Below, one piece after another: positions 25,361-34,910 of a DNA stretch of 46,658 bases. Below the pieces are notes generated by a model. That model was not told the DNA's origin and did no database searches. It saw only the letters and a program-made list of their open reading frames with translations. A program made the translations under genes and the position numbers. How positions within the stretch are numbered: position 1 is the first letter of the stretch; each line of letters starts with the position of its first letter. The stretch is from Hyphomicrobiales bacterium (GTDB lineage Bacteria; Pseudomonadota; Alphaproteobacteria; Rhizobiales; Beijerinckiaceae): contig UCLR01000035.1 of assembly GCA_900473415.1 (NCBI GenBank), forward strand, positions 1 through 46,658, read 5' to 3'.

Positions 25361-26248
25361 TTAAAGCTTCGGCGAAGCCACATTCAACTCCCGCGTCAGC
25401 CAGTTGGCGAAGGTCTTCACCGAACGGCGTGCCTTCGCGACACGCGGAAACACCAAGTAGTGCCCGACATAGATTACATCCCGCGCTCTCCCGGCAAGCG
25501 GCGCCACCAACCTACCATCGGCGATTTCTCGCTCGGCGAGCCGCGTGGATTCGAGAGCGATCCCCAAACCGTCGACAGCCGCGGCGATCGCCATGAAGGA
25601 ACGGTCGAAACGGGAGCCGCGCGGTGCCGGGGGCGCGATGTCGTTGGCCTGGAACCAGCTGTTCCAGCGAACCCTTTTGTTGTCGCTGTCGATGAGTTCC
25701 GCATTCAGGAGATCCTTCGCCGAATCGATACGGGCGGCGAGCTCCGGCGCGCATAGCGGCGTCACGGTCTCGTCGCCGAGCGGAATGACGATCAACCCCT
25801 CCTGTCTCGGAGGGCCGTAGCAGATGTCCGCATCGAACTCATCGTGCTCGAAACGGGGGTAGTCGACGCCGGCCGACAGCCTCACCGCAAGCCCGGGCTG
25901 CTCGGCCAGGAGGCCCCGCAGGCGGGGCAGCAGCCATTGCGCCGCCATCGACGGCGCACAGTGGAGCCGCAGCAGATTACCCGAACGCGCTCCGACGGTC
26001 TCGATGCCCTGCCGCATCTCGTCGAAGCCTGTCGCGACGTGGCGCATCAGCATTTCGCCCGCCGCGTTGAGATGCACCGCCCTGCCCTCGCGATCGAAGA
26101 GCGCCGCTCCCATCAGGGTTTCGAGTTTCCGTACGGAGTGGCTGATCGCACTCGGCGAGATGCCGATCTCTTCACCAGCGGCCCGGAAGGAGCCCGTGCG
26201 GGCGGCAGCCTCGAAAGCCTGAAACGCGGAAAGCGGCAATCGCCTCAT
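25361..26248 (-). CDS. LysR-family regulator, GcvA-like
   Basis: 295 aa. It opens with RRLPLSAFQAFEAAARTGSF, RAAGEEIGISPSAISHSVRK and LETLMGAALFDREGRAVHL, the GcvA subgroup HTH. An effector-binding domain follows (LRLHCAPSMAAQWLLPRL). It is divergent from the SDR/transketolase/TRAP operon with a 180-base shared upstream region, so it very probably controls that operon in response to its substrate or an intermediate. Confidence 0.93.
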   Translation of the reverse strand: MRRLPLSAFQAFEAAARTGSFRAAGEEIGISPSAISHSVRKLETLMGAALFDREGRAVHLNAAGEMLMRHVATGFDEMRQGIETVGARSGNLLRLHCAPSMAAQWLLPRLRGLLAEQPGLAVRLSAGVDYPRFEHDEFDADICYGPPRQEGLIVIPLGDETVTPLCAPELAARIDSAKDLLNAELIDSDNKRVRWNSWFQANDIAPPAPRGSRFDRSFMAIAAAVDGLGIALESTRLAEREIADGRLVAPLAGRARDVIYVGHYLVFPRVAKARRSVKTFANWLTRELNVASPKL

Positions 26249-26429
26249 GACGAGTCACACCCTTTCTTGCCTCGGCCAGGCTCCGCCTTGGACCTTGTGG
26301 GCCCATGGGCTGCGCGCGCCACACGACCGGTGAGTTGAATTCATCGAATAGCGCATTCTTTGCGTTTTTCACGCGAAGAATGATGAGCCAGTGTCAGGCC
26401 AGAAAAAGAATGAAACGCCGAGGGATGGC

Positions 26430-27179
26430 ATGTTGCTTCAGAACAGGACGGCGGTCATCTCTGGCGCGGCCAGCGCCCGCGGTATCGGGCTCGCCACGGC
26501 CAAGCTGTTTGCGGCTCACGGCGCGCGTATCGCGATCCTCGACATCGACGAAGCGGCTGCGCGGGCTGCGGCGACCGAACTCGGGCCGGAGCATCTCGGC
26601 GTCGCCTGCGATGTCGCGACCAAGAGTTCGTGCCAGGCGGCCGCAGACAAGGTCATCGCCGCTTTCGGCCATGTCGACATCCTGATCAACAACGCGGGCG
26701 TGACCCAGCCGGTCAAGACGCTGGAGATCGACGAGGCGAGCTGGAACCGCATCCAGGACATCAACTGCAAGGGCGTGCTGTTCCTCAGCCAGGTCTTCAT
26801 CCCGCATATGCAGGCACGCCAGCGCGGCGCCATCGCCTGCATGTCCTCCGTCTCGGCGCAGCGCGGCGGCGGCATCTTCGGCGGCCCGCATTATTCCTCC
26901 GCCAAGGCGGGCGTGCTCGGCCTTGCCAAGGCGATGGCCCGTGAGTTCGGCCCGGATGGAATCCGCGTCAACTGCGTGACGCCCGGCCTGATCCAGACCG
27001 ATATCACCGGCGGGCAACTGACCGACGAGATGCGCCGGGATATCGTCAAGGGCATTCCGCTGAACCGCCTCGGCGAGGCCACCGACGTGGCGGGCATCTA
27101 TCTTTTCCTCGCCTCCGACCTTTCCGCCTACGTCACGGGCGCCGTCATCGACGTCAATGGCGGCATGCTGATCCACTGA
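26430..27179 (+). CDS. Short-chain dehydrogenase/reductase (SDR)
   Basis: 249 aa from the ATG at 26430, with GAGGG about 5 bases upstream; a GTG at 26391 would add 13 polar residues. Cofactor loop ISGAASARGIGLATAKLF (a variant of TGxxxGIG), NNAG motif in DILINNAGVTQP, catalytic Ser in CMSSVSAQ, and YSSAKAGV (YxxxK). The acidic residue after the second strand (ILDIDE) suggests NAD preference. It is the first gene of a catabolic operon, so likely oxidises a polyol or hydroxy-acid to a keto compound used by the downstream transketolase (inference). Confidence 0.92.
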   Translation: MLLQNRTAVISGAASARGIGLATAKLFAAHGARIAILDIDEAAARAAATELGPEHLGVACDVATKSSCQAAADKVIAAFGHVDILINNAGVTQPVKTLEIDEASWNRIQDINCKGVLFLSQVFIPHMQARQRGAIACMSSVSAQRGGGIFGGPHYSSAKAGVLGLAKAMAREFGPDGIRVNCVTPGLIQTDITGGQLTDEMRRDIVKGIPLNRLGEATDVAGIYLFLASDLSAYVTGAVIDVNGGMLIH

Positions 27180-27226
27180 GCTCCTGCCCCACCGCGTCGG
27201 CCAGACCCTCAGAAAGCTCCGTGTCC

Positions 27227-28075
27227 ATGAGCACCGCTTCCATCGGTCACAATGTCTCGCTCGAACGCCGCGCCTGGAACATCCGCCGGCATGCGATCCT
27301 CATGGGCGAGGTGCAGGGACAGGGCTATATCGCCCAAGCCCTCGATATCGCCGACGTGCTCGCGACGGCTTATTTCCATGCCATGCGCTACAGGCCCGAC
27401 GATCCCGAATGGGAGGGGCGCGACCGCTTCCTACTGTCGAACGGCCATTACGCGATCGCACTCTACGCGGCCCTAATCGAGGCGGGGATCGTGCCGGAGG
27501 AGGAGCTGGAGAGCTATGGCTCGGACGAGAGCAGGCTGCCGATGTCCGGCATGGCGAGCTATACGCCGGGGATGGAGATGTCGGGCGGATCGCTCGGCCT
27601 CGGCCTCTCGATCGCGGTCGGGAAATGCCTCGGCCTGAAGCGGAAGAGGTCGGACAGCCGCGTTTACACGTTATTTTCGGATGGCGAGCTCGACGAAGGC
27701 TCGGTTTGGGAGGCGATCATGTCCGCCGCCCATTACAAGCTCGACAACCTCATCGCCATCGTCGACGTCAACAACCAGCAGGCCGATGGTCCGTCGACCA
27801 GCGTGATGGCCTTCGAGCCCCTGACCGACAAGATCGAGGCCTTCGGCTGGTTCACGCAGCGCGTCGATGGCAACGACCTCGGCGAGGTGCGGGACGCCTT
27901 CGATGCGGCCAAGGCCCAGCACGGCCGGGGCAAGCCCAGCATGATTATCGCCGACACGCTTATGGGCAAGGGCGTGCCGTTCCTCGAGGCGCGCGAGAAA
28001 AACCATTTCATCCGCGTCGAAGGTCATGAGTGGGAACTCGCGCTGGCCGCGCTCGAGGAGAGGAAACCCGCATGA
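27227..28075 (+). CDS. Transketolase, N-terminal (ThDP pyrophosphate) subunit
   Basis: 282 aa from the ATG at 27227; a GTG at 27221 is in frame. It is one half of a split transketolase: FLLSNGHYAIALYAALIEAG (GH motif), PGMEMSGGSLGLGLSIAVG, and the ThDP-Mg site SDGELDEGSVWEAIMSAAHY followed by KLDNLIAIVDVNNQQ. Ends with MGKGVPFLE. It needs the C-terminal subunit encoded by the next gene, whose ATG overlaps this stop by ATGA. The two together make the alpha2beta2-type enzyme common in sugar-acid and branched-sugar pathways. Confidence 0.93.
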   Translation: MSTASIGHNVSLERRAWNIRRHAILMGEVQGQGYIAQALDIADVLATAYFHAMRYRPDDPEWEGRDRFLLSNGHYAIALYAALIEAGIVPEEELESYGSDESRLPMSGMASYTPGMEMSGGSLGLGLSIAVGKCLGLKRKRSDSRVYTLFSDGELDEGSVWEAIMSAAHYKLDNLIAIVDVNNQQADGPSTSVMAFEPLTDKIEAFGWFTQRVDGNDLGEVRDAFDAAKAQHGRGKPSMIIADTLMGKGVPFLEAREKNHFIRVEGHEWELALAALEERKPA

Positions 28076-29100
28076 AACCCGCGGCCACCAAGGTTGCATC
28101 GGGTGGTTCCGGCGCTGGAAAGCCGCGGCTCACCACATCGGCGATGATCGCGTCGATCGCGAGCGAAGGGCAGCGGACGAAGCCCGCCCCCTTTGGCCAC
28201 GCCCTCGTCGAACTGGCTAGGCAGGACGACACCATCCTCGGCATGACCGCAGATCTCGGCAAGTATACGGACCTGCACATCTTCGGGCAGGCCTTTCCCG
28301 ATCGCTATTATCAGATGGGGATGGCGGAGCAGCTGCTGTTCGGCGCGGCCTCGGGGCTTGCTGCGGAAGGCTTTACGCCGGTCGCCACGACCTATGCGGT
28401 GTTTGCCTCGCGCCGCGCCTATGACTTCATCCACCAGACGATCGCGGAAGAAGACCGCAATGTGAAGATCGTCTGCGCGCTGCCGGGCCTCACCTCCGGA
28501 TATGGCCCCTCGCATCAGGCGACCGAAGACCTTGCCCTCTTCCGTGCCATGCCGAACATGGTGGTGATCGACCCCTGCGACGCGCTTGAGATCGAGCAGG
28601 CCGTCACGGCAATGGGCCGTCACAAGGGACCGGTCTACCTGCGGCTGCTTCGCGGCCAGGTCCCCCTGGTGCTCGACGAGTACGGCTACAGCTTTGAGCT
28701 CGGCAAGGCGAAGATGCTGCGGGACGGCTACGAGGTTCTTTTCATCTCCTCCGGCATCATGACGATGCGCGCGCTGGAAGCGGCAAAGGCGCTGGAGAAT
28801 GACCGCATCGACGCTGCCGTGCTGCATGTCCCGACGATCAAGCCGCTCGACACGGCGGCGATCCTGGAGGCGTGTTCCCGTCCCGGCCGCCTCGTCGTCG
28901 TAGCGGAGAACCACACCGTCAACGGCGGGCTCGGAGAGGCCGTCGCCGGGCTTCTGATGCGCGAAGGCGTGCATCCGGTCTTCCGCATGATCGGCCTGCC
29001 CGACGAATTCCTCGCCGCCGGCGCCCTGCCGACGCTCCACGACCGCTACGGTATTTCGACGGGAGCAATCTGCAACCGGGTCAAGGAGTGGCTGGGCTAG
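28072..29100 (+). CDS. Transketolase, C-terminal (pyrimidine-binding) subunit
   Basis: 342 aa from the ATG overlapping the preceding stop. After a loose 25-residue start it carries the Pyr domain: GMTADLGKYTDLHIFGQAFP, the catalytic Glu in YQMGMAEQLLFGAASGLAAE, then FASRRAYDFIHQTIAEE. The C-terminal domain begins about residue 200 (GYEVLFISSGIMTMRALEAA) and ends with AENHTVNGGLGEAV. With the previous gene it completes a two-subunit transketolase that moves a two-carbon ketol unit. No kinase gene is in the operon, which leaves open whether the substrate is phosphorylated. Confidence 0.93.
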   Translation: MKPAATKVASGGSGAGKPRLTTSAMIASIASEGQRTKPAPFGHALVELARQDDTILGMTADLGKYTDLHIFGQAFPDRYYQMGMAEQLLFGAASGLAAEGFTPVATTYAVFASRRAYDFIHQTIAEEDRNVKIVCALPGLTSGYGPSHQATEDLALFRAMPNMVVIDPCDALEIEQAVTAMGRHKGPVYLRLLRGQVPLVLDEYGYSFELGKAKMLRDGYEVLFISSGIMTMRALEAAKALENDRIDAAVLHVPTIKPLDTAAILEACSRPGRLVVVAENHTVNGGLGEAVAGLLMREGVHPVFRMIGLPDEFLAAGALPTLHDRYGISTGAICNRVKEWLG

Positions 29101-29241
29101 CGAACGGGCCGAGAGCTGACGCTAGGGAAGGCGCGTCGATCGCGCCTGCGGGCCGTATCTCGGGGGTGCGGGCGCCAGCAGGGAATGGACGACCACAATC
29201 AGCAAAAGCCGCTCAAGCGGCGCGACATGGGAGGAACGCAC

Positions 29242-30255
29242 ATGAAGAACAATCTGCCGACCGGAAAACTCAATCGCCGCAGCCTGCTCATCGCAGGGCT
29301 GGCCATGCCTGCCGTGCTGAGCTTCCCGCGCGGCGCACAGGCCCAGGTCACCATGACGCTCGGCCATAACGCAGCCGCCGGTAATCCGCGTTGGGTAGCA
29401 GCCGACAAGTTCGGCGAGCTGATCAAGGAACGCACCAATGGCCGCCTTGCCGTGCGCGTGGCCGGTGCCGAGCAGCTCGGCAACGAACAATCTCTCCTGA
29501 CGAGCCTGCGCACCGGCGCAGTGGACATGACCGCCAACAGCCAGGGCTCGACATCGGCGCTGTTGCCGGAGCTCGCGGCGCTGGGCCTGCCCTTCCTGTT
29601 CGCGACCTCCGCCGCCGCGTTCAAGGTGCTGGACGGGCCGATCGGCACGGAACTGGACCAGCGCTTCGCCAAGATCGGCATGGTGCCGCTCGGCTGGTGG
29701 GACAACGGCATCCGCCACATCACCAACAGCAAGCGCCCGATCGCAAAGCCCGCCGACCTCAAGGGTCTCAAGATCAGGACTCCGCCTGACCCGATGACGA
29801 TCGATATCTTCCAGTCGCTTGGCGCCGGTACGGAGCAGATTTCGTTCGGCGAACTCTATGTCGCGCTCCAGCAAGGCGTCGTCGACGGGCAGGAGAACCC
29901 GCTCGTCAACATTGCCTCCTCCAAGCTGTTCGAGGTGAACCGCTTCATCTCTCTCTCGGCCCATAAATGGGAGTGCTCGCCCTTCCTGATGTCCCAGATC
30001 ACCTGGACGCGCCTCTCGCCGGCCGATCGCGATGTCATCAAGGCGACGGCGAAGGAAGCCGGGGAGCTGCAGCGCAAGCTCTTCCTCGATGCCGAGACGA
30101 GATTCGCCGGCGAGTTCAAGGCGAATCCCAAGCTGCAGGTGAACGAGGCCGATCAGGCCGCCTTCCGCGAGGCTTCCGCCAAGGTCTATGACACCTGGAA
30201 GACCAAGCCGTTCGGGGACTTCGTCGATCGCCTCGCCAAAGCGGCGCGGGCCTGA
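29242..30255 (+). CDS. TRAP transporter substrate-binding protein, DctP family
   Basis: 337 aa from the ATG at 29242 with GGGAGGA upstream. The signal peptide is twin-arginine-like (LNRRSLLIAGLAMPAVLSFP). The DctP core is clear: TMTLGHNAAAGNPRWVAADK, FGELIKERTNGRLAVRV, ADLKGLKIRTPPDPM (conserved arginine that binds the ligand carboxylate) and GVVDGQENPLVNI. Periplasmic receptor for an organic acid or related solute. Confidence 0.95.
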   Translation: MKNNLPTGKLNRRSLLIAGLAMPAVLSFPRGAQAQVTMTLGHNAAAGNPRWVAADKFGELIKERTNGRLAVRVAGAEQLGNEQSLLTSLRTGAVDMTANSQGSTSALLPELAALGLPFLFATSAAAFKVLDGPIGTELDQRFAKIGMVPLGWWDNGIRHITNSKRPIAKPADLKGLKIRTPPDPMTIDIFQSLGAGTEQISFGELYVALQQGVVDGQENPLVNIASSKLFEVNRFISLSAHKWECSPFLMSQITWTRLSPADRDVIKATAKEAGELQRKLFLDAETRFAGEFKANPKLQVNEADQAAFREASAKVYDTWKTKPFGDFVDRLAKAARA

Positions 30256-30256
30256 C

Positions 30257-30817
30257 GTGACGGCCGAACGGCAAGAAGCGGGATGGCGCACAAGCGCCAT
30301 CGCCGCGGCGGACGGCATTGACCGCGTGGTTGCCCGGTTTTGCGAGGCGGTGGTGATCGCCGTCGGCATCGCATTGCTCGCCATGCTCGCAGCCAATGTC
30401 GGCGCGCGTTACGTGCTTGAATCGGGCGGCTTTCGCTTCGCCCAGGAGCTGCCGGAGCGGCTCTTCCCGGTCTTCATCATGGCAGGCGTCGTGCTCGGCG
30501 TGATGAAGGGCGGGCATATGGCCGTCGAGACGATCCTTTTGATGCTCGGCCGCGAGGGCGCCCGGACCATGCTGCTGACAGGTCATGCCATCGTGATCGG
30601 CAGCTATCTGCTGCTCGGCAAGGACATCCTGCTGCTGGCTGACATGCTCTGGGTCGATCGCTCGCCGGTCATGGGGATTCCCGCCAGCTACGGCTACTAC
30701 ACGCTGGCCATCGGGCTCGGCCTCGTCATCGTCGTGACGGCGACGCAGGCGGCACGCGTTGCAGCCATGGGGCCTGAAGCGATGCCGACGCCGGGGCCGG
30801 AGGAGATGGTCTCGTGA
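30257..30817 (+). CDS. TRAP transporter small permease, DctQ family
   Basis: 186 aa from a GTG one base after the DctP stop; longer readings overlap dctP. Four hydrophobic segments (AVVIAVGIALLAMLAANVGA; FPVFIMAGVVLGVM; LTGHAIVIGSYLLLG; YTLAIGLGLVIVVTATQAA) with the FAQELPERLF loop typical of DctQ. Its stop overlaps the next gene by GTGA. Confidence 0.92.
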   Translation: MTAERQEAGWRTSAIAAADGIDRVVARFCEAVVIAVGIALLAMLAANVGARYVLESGGFRFAQELPERLFPVFIMAGVVLGVMKGGHMAVETILLMLGREGARTMLLTGHAIVIGSYLLLGKDILLLADMLWVDRSPVMGIPASYGYYTLAIGLGLVIVVTATQAARVAAMGPEAMPTPGPEEMVS

Positions 30818-32073
30818 GCCTCACCCTCATCCTGTCCTTCACCCTCCTGATGTTGCTAGCGATCCCCGTCGGCCATGCGCTGATCGTCGCGGCCGGGGCG
30901 GCGCTGCTCGTCCAGGGCCAGATCCCACTGACGATCATCGCACAGCAGATGTACCAGCAGACGCAATCCTTCCCGATGCTGGCGCTGCCGTTCTTCATGC
31001 TGGCGGGCTCGTTGATGCTGGGCGGGAAGCTCGGCACCGACCTGCTCGCCTTCGCGTCCAAGGCGATGCAGCGCTGGCGCGGCGGCCCGCTTTCGACGAC
31101 CGTCGTCGCCTCGGTGGTTTTCGGCGGCGTCTCGGGCAGCGCCGTCGCCAATGCCAGTGCGCTCGGTTCGGTGCTGATCCCCTGGCAGAAGCGGCAGGGC
31201 TACCCCGCTCCGCTCTGTGCCGCGAACAACGCGACCTCGGCGATCATCGACATCCTGATACCGCCCTCGATTCCGCTCATCCTCTACTCGCTGGTGAGCA
31301 ATGTCTCGATCGCCGATCTCTTCGTCGCAGGCATCCTGCCGGGCCTGCTCATGGCCGGCGGTTTCATCGTGCTGTGCAGCTGGATCGCCCGGCGGCGCGG
31401 CTATGTCTCGCCGGAGCAGCCGGTCTCGAAGGCGGAACTCGGCCGCCTGGCGTGGCGCAGCATGCCGGCCCTACTGATGCCAGTGTTCATCCTGCTGGGC
31501 CTGCGGTTCGGCATCGCCACGCCGACCGAAATCGCCGTGCTCGCCGTGCTCTACGCAATGGTGCTCAGCGTGGTGCTCTATCGCGACATGAACTGGGCCC
31601 GGTTCCGCATCAGCATGGTCGAGGCCGGCATCGCAACGGGCGTCGTGATGCTGGTCATCATGGGCAGCGCCATCGTCGGCTGGGTGCTAACTTTCGACCA
31701 GGTGCCGCAGCGCTTCGCCGAATGGACCTCGGCCACGATCTCCAATCCCTATCTGATCATCTTGGCGATGAACGTCCTGCTGCTGCTCGTCGGCATGCCG
31801 ATCGACCTGCCGCCTGCCATCCTGCTGCTTGGCCCGATCTTCGTCCCGCTCGCCGCCTCGATCGGACTGGATCCGGTGCAGCTGGGCATCATCATGGTTC
31901 TGAACCTCGGAATCGGCCTCTACACGCCGCCGATCGGAACCACGCTGTTCATCTCCGCGTCGATCGCGCGGACATCGCTCGGCGACACCACGCGGGAGCT
32001 CTGGCCGTTCTTCGGCGTGGCGATGCTCGTGCTGCTGCTAGTCAGCTATGTGCCGGCGCTGACGATCTACTGA
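30814..32073 (+). CDS. TRAP transporter large permease, DctM family
   Basis: 419 aa, GTG start overlapping the DctQ stop. About twelve membrane segments. Family blocks include SFPMLALPFFMLAGSLMLGG, FGGVSGSAVANASALGS, PPSIPLILYSLVSNVSIADL, and the C-terminal GIGLYTPPIGTTLFISASIA. It uses a sodium gradient to import the DctP-bound solute. It closes the operon; no terminator hairpin is obvious after it. Confidence 0.95.
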   Translation: MSLTLILSFTLLMLLAIPVGHALIVAAGAALLVQGQIPLTIIAQQMYQQTQSFPMLALPFFMLAGSLMLGGKLGTDLLAFASKAMQRWRGGPLSTTVVASVVFGGVSGSAVANASALGSVLIPWQKRQGYPAPLCAANNATSAIIDILIPPSIPLILYSLVSNVSIADLFVAGILPGLLMAGGFIVLCSWIARRRGYVSPEQPVSKAELGRLAWRSMPALLMPVFILLGLRFGIATPTEIAVLAVLYAMVLSVVLYRDMNWARFRISMVEAGIATGVVMLVIMGSAIVGWVLTFDQVPQRFAEWTSATISNPYLIILAMNVLLLLVGMPIDLPPAILLLGPIFVPLAASIGLDPVQLGIIMVLNLGIGLYTPPIGTTLFISASIARTSLGDTTRELWPFFGVAMLVLLLVSYVPALTIY

Positions 32074-32161
32074 GCGGGTCGGCTCGAGCTACGGAGGCGG
32101 GCGGTCCGCCGGCTCCTGACTCCCGCGGGGCCAACCGCGCGCGCCCTATCGAGATCATCCC

Positions 32162-32281
32162 ATGACGTCGATTGCTGTCCGTGCCGCTTCAGGCGAGGAG
32201 GAAAGCGCGGTCTCCGCAGTCATCGCGCTCGCCTTCGCGACCGATCCGATGGCGCGCTGGTCGATGAGAGATCCGCAGTGA
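32162..32281 (+). pseudogene. 5' stub of a GNAT acetyltransferase gene
   Basis: 39 codons: an N-terminus like many GNAT proteins (EEESAVSAVIALAFATDPMA, then RWSMRDPQ) followed by a stop. The remaining ~150 residues are absent. It sits 88 bases after the TRAP operon, perhaps a former last gene. Confidence 0.5.
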
Positions 32282-32457
32282 CTGCCTAGTCCATGCTCTC
32301 CTCCATATCTGCGAAGAGCTTACGCTCCCGCGGGGGCGGAGAGCCGTCCACAGCATCATAAGCGGAGGACCCTGCCTCCTCGCCCGAAAGCGGACCTACC
32401 CCGGGAGCATGCCGCCGCCGCATTAGAAACCCAAAGTCCCTTAGTCTCCTCCGCAAC

Positions 32458-32778
32458 TCACTCGCTACTGAAACTCTCAAACTCATCTGCCTCATCGTCA
32501 TATAGGAGCTTCATGAGCATGACATAACGATTGAGGGAGGCCATGCTGATGTCGCGAACACATCGCTCTCGCAGCTTGAAAACTTCAACGCGAATGCCTT
32601 GACGTAGATTTGCTGTGTGGAGGTTGAACAGCTCGCTACGCTCAAGCATGCGAGCGAGTTCCTTGTCCCAGGCAGAACAGGCGCGAGCCTGACGCGTCGC
32701 CGATTGCGCGCCTTCAGCGAGGCCGCCCCACAAGATGCAGACGTTCATAACGAATACTGCAAATCGTCTCATCCGCAC
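32458..32778 (-). CDS. Small secreted hypothetical protein
   Basis: 106 aa with a signal peptide (RRFAVFVMNVCILWGGLAEG then AQSA). An AGGTG ribosome site precedes the ATG; codon 3 is a second ATG. The mature part is helical and charged (CSAWDKELARMLERSELFNL, IRVEVFKLRERCVRDISMAS) with two cysteines that could form a disulfide. Not recognised. Confidence 0.6.
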   Translation of the reverse strand: MRMRRFAVFVMNVCILWGGLAEGAQSATRQARACSAWDKELARMLERSELFNLHTANLRQGIRVEVFKLRERCVRDISMASLNRYVMLMKLLYDDEADEFESFSSE

Positions 32779-33181
32779 CTCTTGGGTTCAAAGGGTTCGA
32801 ATTGGCATTGAGTTTTCACCCGGCCGGTGCCGATACCGCTCGTCACAAGCGCATTCCGCGAGGTCATGAGGACGATCGGTTCAGATCCGCTAATCCGCGG
32901 GTAACTGCGCGATCCTGGACGACGAAGACGGGCTCGTTCAAGTATCGGGAATTTGTTTATTGCCGAACTTGTCGATCCGCTGCCGGATTTGTCCCCGGAC
33001 GTCCAATCTCGGAGTGGAGACCAAAGCGGAGAGCTTTGCGCCGAAGATTAGAATGCCGTCGCCGCGCGGGAGCCGGGAAATTGCAGCAGAAAATTTGCGG
33101 AGCCGGCCCTTTTGCAAGCCGGCACATTTGAGAGACACTTGTCTCGATTATTCGGCCGGCCTGGTGTTAGGATCCATCAAA
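32779..33181. other. Intergenic, no supported gene
   Basis: About 400 bases. Overlapping short frames occur on both strands without ribosome sites. A GCCGGC-containing inverted repeat (AGCCGGCCCTTTTGCAAGCCGGC-type, around 33098-33122) is the only structure I see, and it is close to the 3' end of the AraC gene. Confidence 0.35.
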
Positions 33182-34258
33182 TCATAGACGGTTTAGATCT
33201 TTTGCAAGGTCAGAGTGCGCGGGGCCCGTTCGAATAGACGCATACCGGGCGATTTCAGTCGGAGTTTTGCCGAAGCGGCGACGAAAGGCGGCCCCAAAGC
33301 GCGCCGTATTAGTGAAACCGTATCGTCGGGCGATGGTTGTGACTGAGGCCTGGCTTAGGCCCCGAGCAAGATCGGCATGGGCAAGATCAAGTCGAACAGC
33401 GTGCAATGCGGCCAAGGGGGTATTGCCGCGAAAATGCCTGAAGACAGTGGTCAAGGTTCGCAAACTGCAACCCGCAGCCGCAGCGATGTGCGACATTCGG
33501 ATAGGCTCGGTGCCATGGGCGCGCATGAAATCCTCTGCGCGTCTAACATAGGCCGGCATTGGGTTTCCGGCTGAGTCGGTGAGCCGATCGGAATAGTTAT
33601 GCGCCGCGCCCCACAGAAGGAGCGAGATGAGCGCGTCTGTCAGTGATGCGAGTGCGACTGGGCTACTGGCAATGCCGTCCCTGCGTTGGAACTCCGATGT
33701 AACGAAATCGAGCTGACTTTTCAGGCTGGCCGTCAGCCCGGAGCCCCAATCGAGGCCGGGCTCGAAAATGAGCGGCCGACGCAGCCCGTCATCCAGCATT
33801 TGTTCAAGCACCCTTTCAATATCAGCGACCTTCAAAAACACATTCGTTCGGGCGTTGTCGTCACTGAACAAAAGACGACCGCCTGGGCCGGGCCTCCAAG
33901 CGAGGCCAGATTGTTTTGTGGCGGTCGTGGAGCTTCCCTTTTGCTCCAAGGTTGCATGGCCCGCGAGCATCGTCGTGAAGCAATAAAGGCTCCCTTCGTC
34001 GCCATCTACGGTTACCTCTGTGCTGAAACTGCTCTCGACAAAACTCGCCAAGATCGAGCCAGCGCGGCGCGTCGCGAGGGTGAAGATTGGCTGTTCGAAG
34101 CGCGGGCGCCAGAGAGCACGATCCTGCAGTTGATAGGTGTAAGTACGATTTGACTGTGTGGCCCGTTCAACCACGCAAATCTTGCCGCTCAGATCCTGCA
34201 GGGCCTTGGCCCGGACGATGTTGAACATTGTCAGCACTGGGTCGCTCGTCACGGCCAT
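33182..34258 (-). CDS. AraC-family transcriptional regulator
   Basis: 358 aa from the ATG at 34258; the extra 28 upstream residues look non-coding. The C-terminal double HTH is clear: YVRRAEDFMRAHGTEPIRMS, HIAAAAGCSLRTLTTVFRHF, GNTPLAALHAVRLDLAHADL, then TIARRYGFTNTARFGAAFRR and FGKTPTEIARY. The N-terminal half resembles the AraC_binding_2 ligand domain (VTVDGDEGSLYCFTTMLAGH). No neighbouring catabolic gene points to its target. Confidence 0.92.
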   Translation of the reverse strand: MAVTSDPVLTMFNIVRAKALQDLSGKICVVERATQSNRTYTYQLQDRALWRPRFEQPIFTLATRRAGSILASFVESSFSTEVTVDGDEGSLYCFTTMLAGHATLEQKGSSTTATKQSGLAWRPGPGGRLLFSDDNARTNVFLKVADIERVLEQMLDDGLRRPLIFEPGLDWGSGLTASLKSQLDFVTSEFQRRDGIASSPVALASLTDALISLLLWGAAHNYSDRLTDSAGNPMPAYVRRAEDFMRAHGTEPIRMSHIAAAAGCSLRTLTTVFRHFRGNTPLAALHAVRLDLAHADLARGLSQASVTTIARRYGFTNTARFGAAFRRRFGKTPTEIARYASIRTGPAHSDLAKDLNRL

Positions 34259-34910
34259 TCGGGGTCTCCGTCCAGCTTCAATGCTGTGACACAGGCAAAC
34301 TGAGACAAAATCGGCAGTCGTTCGACAAATTCGGCGGCGCACTTAAAGCGCGTTTGAAATCGTGGTTCCCCACCACATCAAAAAGTTAGCACATATGACG
34401 ACGCAGCGTCAGCCGCGCGTCAGCCATAGTACTGCCTCAAGGCAATTCGGCGCTAACTGCGCTTATGGTGCCATTAAAGCATTTGGAGATATCGAAATGC
34501 TGGAGTTGATTGTACTCATCGGCGGTCTAATTCCCGCACCCGGAGAGATATTCCGCCCTATTGCAACTCATGTTCAATTTACGAAATGTATCGATCTTCC
34601 TTCGCGTTCTTCTCTACCTAACAATCGTCGCGGTGAGCTCGTTAACACAGTCGGAACCACGAGGTGCGGGAAGTATATATTCATGTAAATCGTGGAACCT
34701 TCATCATAATTATCCTAGAGTAACGCCAAGCTGCCTCTAGCTTATGCGCGGCGCTCTTGAACCTATTCGTTAACGCTCAGGATCATCATTTGTTGACAGT
34801 CCAAACTGGTGGCTCTTGGACTGCCTCGCCCCACAAGCGGACTCTGGTTCGTTGCCCGAAAGCGGACTCCTTGACGCCACGCGTGATGGCAGGAATCGCC
34901 CCTCTTCGAC
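34259..34910. other. AT-richer intergenic stretch
   Basis: 650 bases with no recognisable gene. A plus-strand frame (34362-34688) lacks family features. Near 34825-34880 are AAGCGGACTC boxes similar to the decayed motif seen at 5.5, 16.0 and 32.4 kb. Base composition is lower in GC than the catabolic operons. Confidence 0.4.

Noticed and set aside
28024..30396. Long minus-strand frames opposite the transketolase and TRAP genes
   Set aside because: Mirror-frame artefacts of GC-rich codons; composition (Arg/His/Asp-rich) unlike real proteins, and the plus-strand genes are unambiguous.
30759..32165. 468-codon plus-strand frame over dctM
   Set aside because: Frame-shifted shadow of the DctM gene, rich in Arg, Ala and His with no domain.
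32286..32501. 71-codon minus-strand frame downstream of the secreted protein gene
   Set aside because: It overlaps the real gene, contains a piece of the decayed GCGGAC motif, and has no ribosome site.
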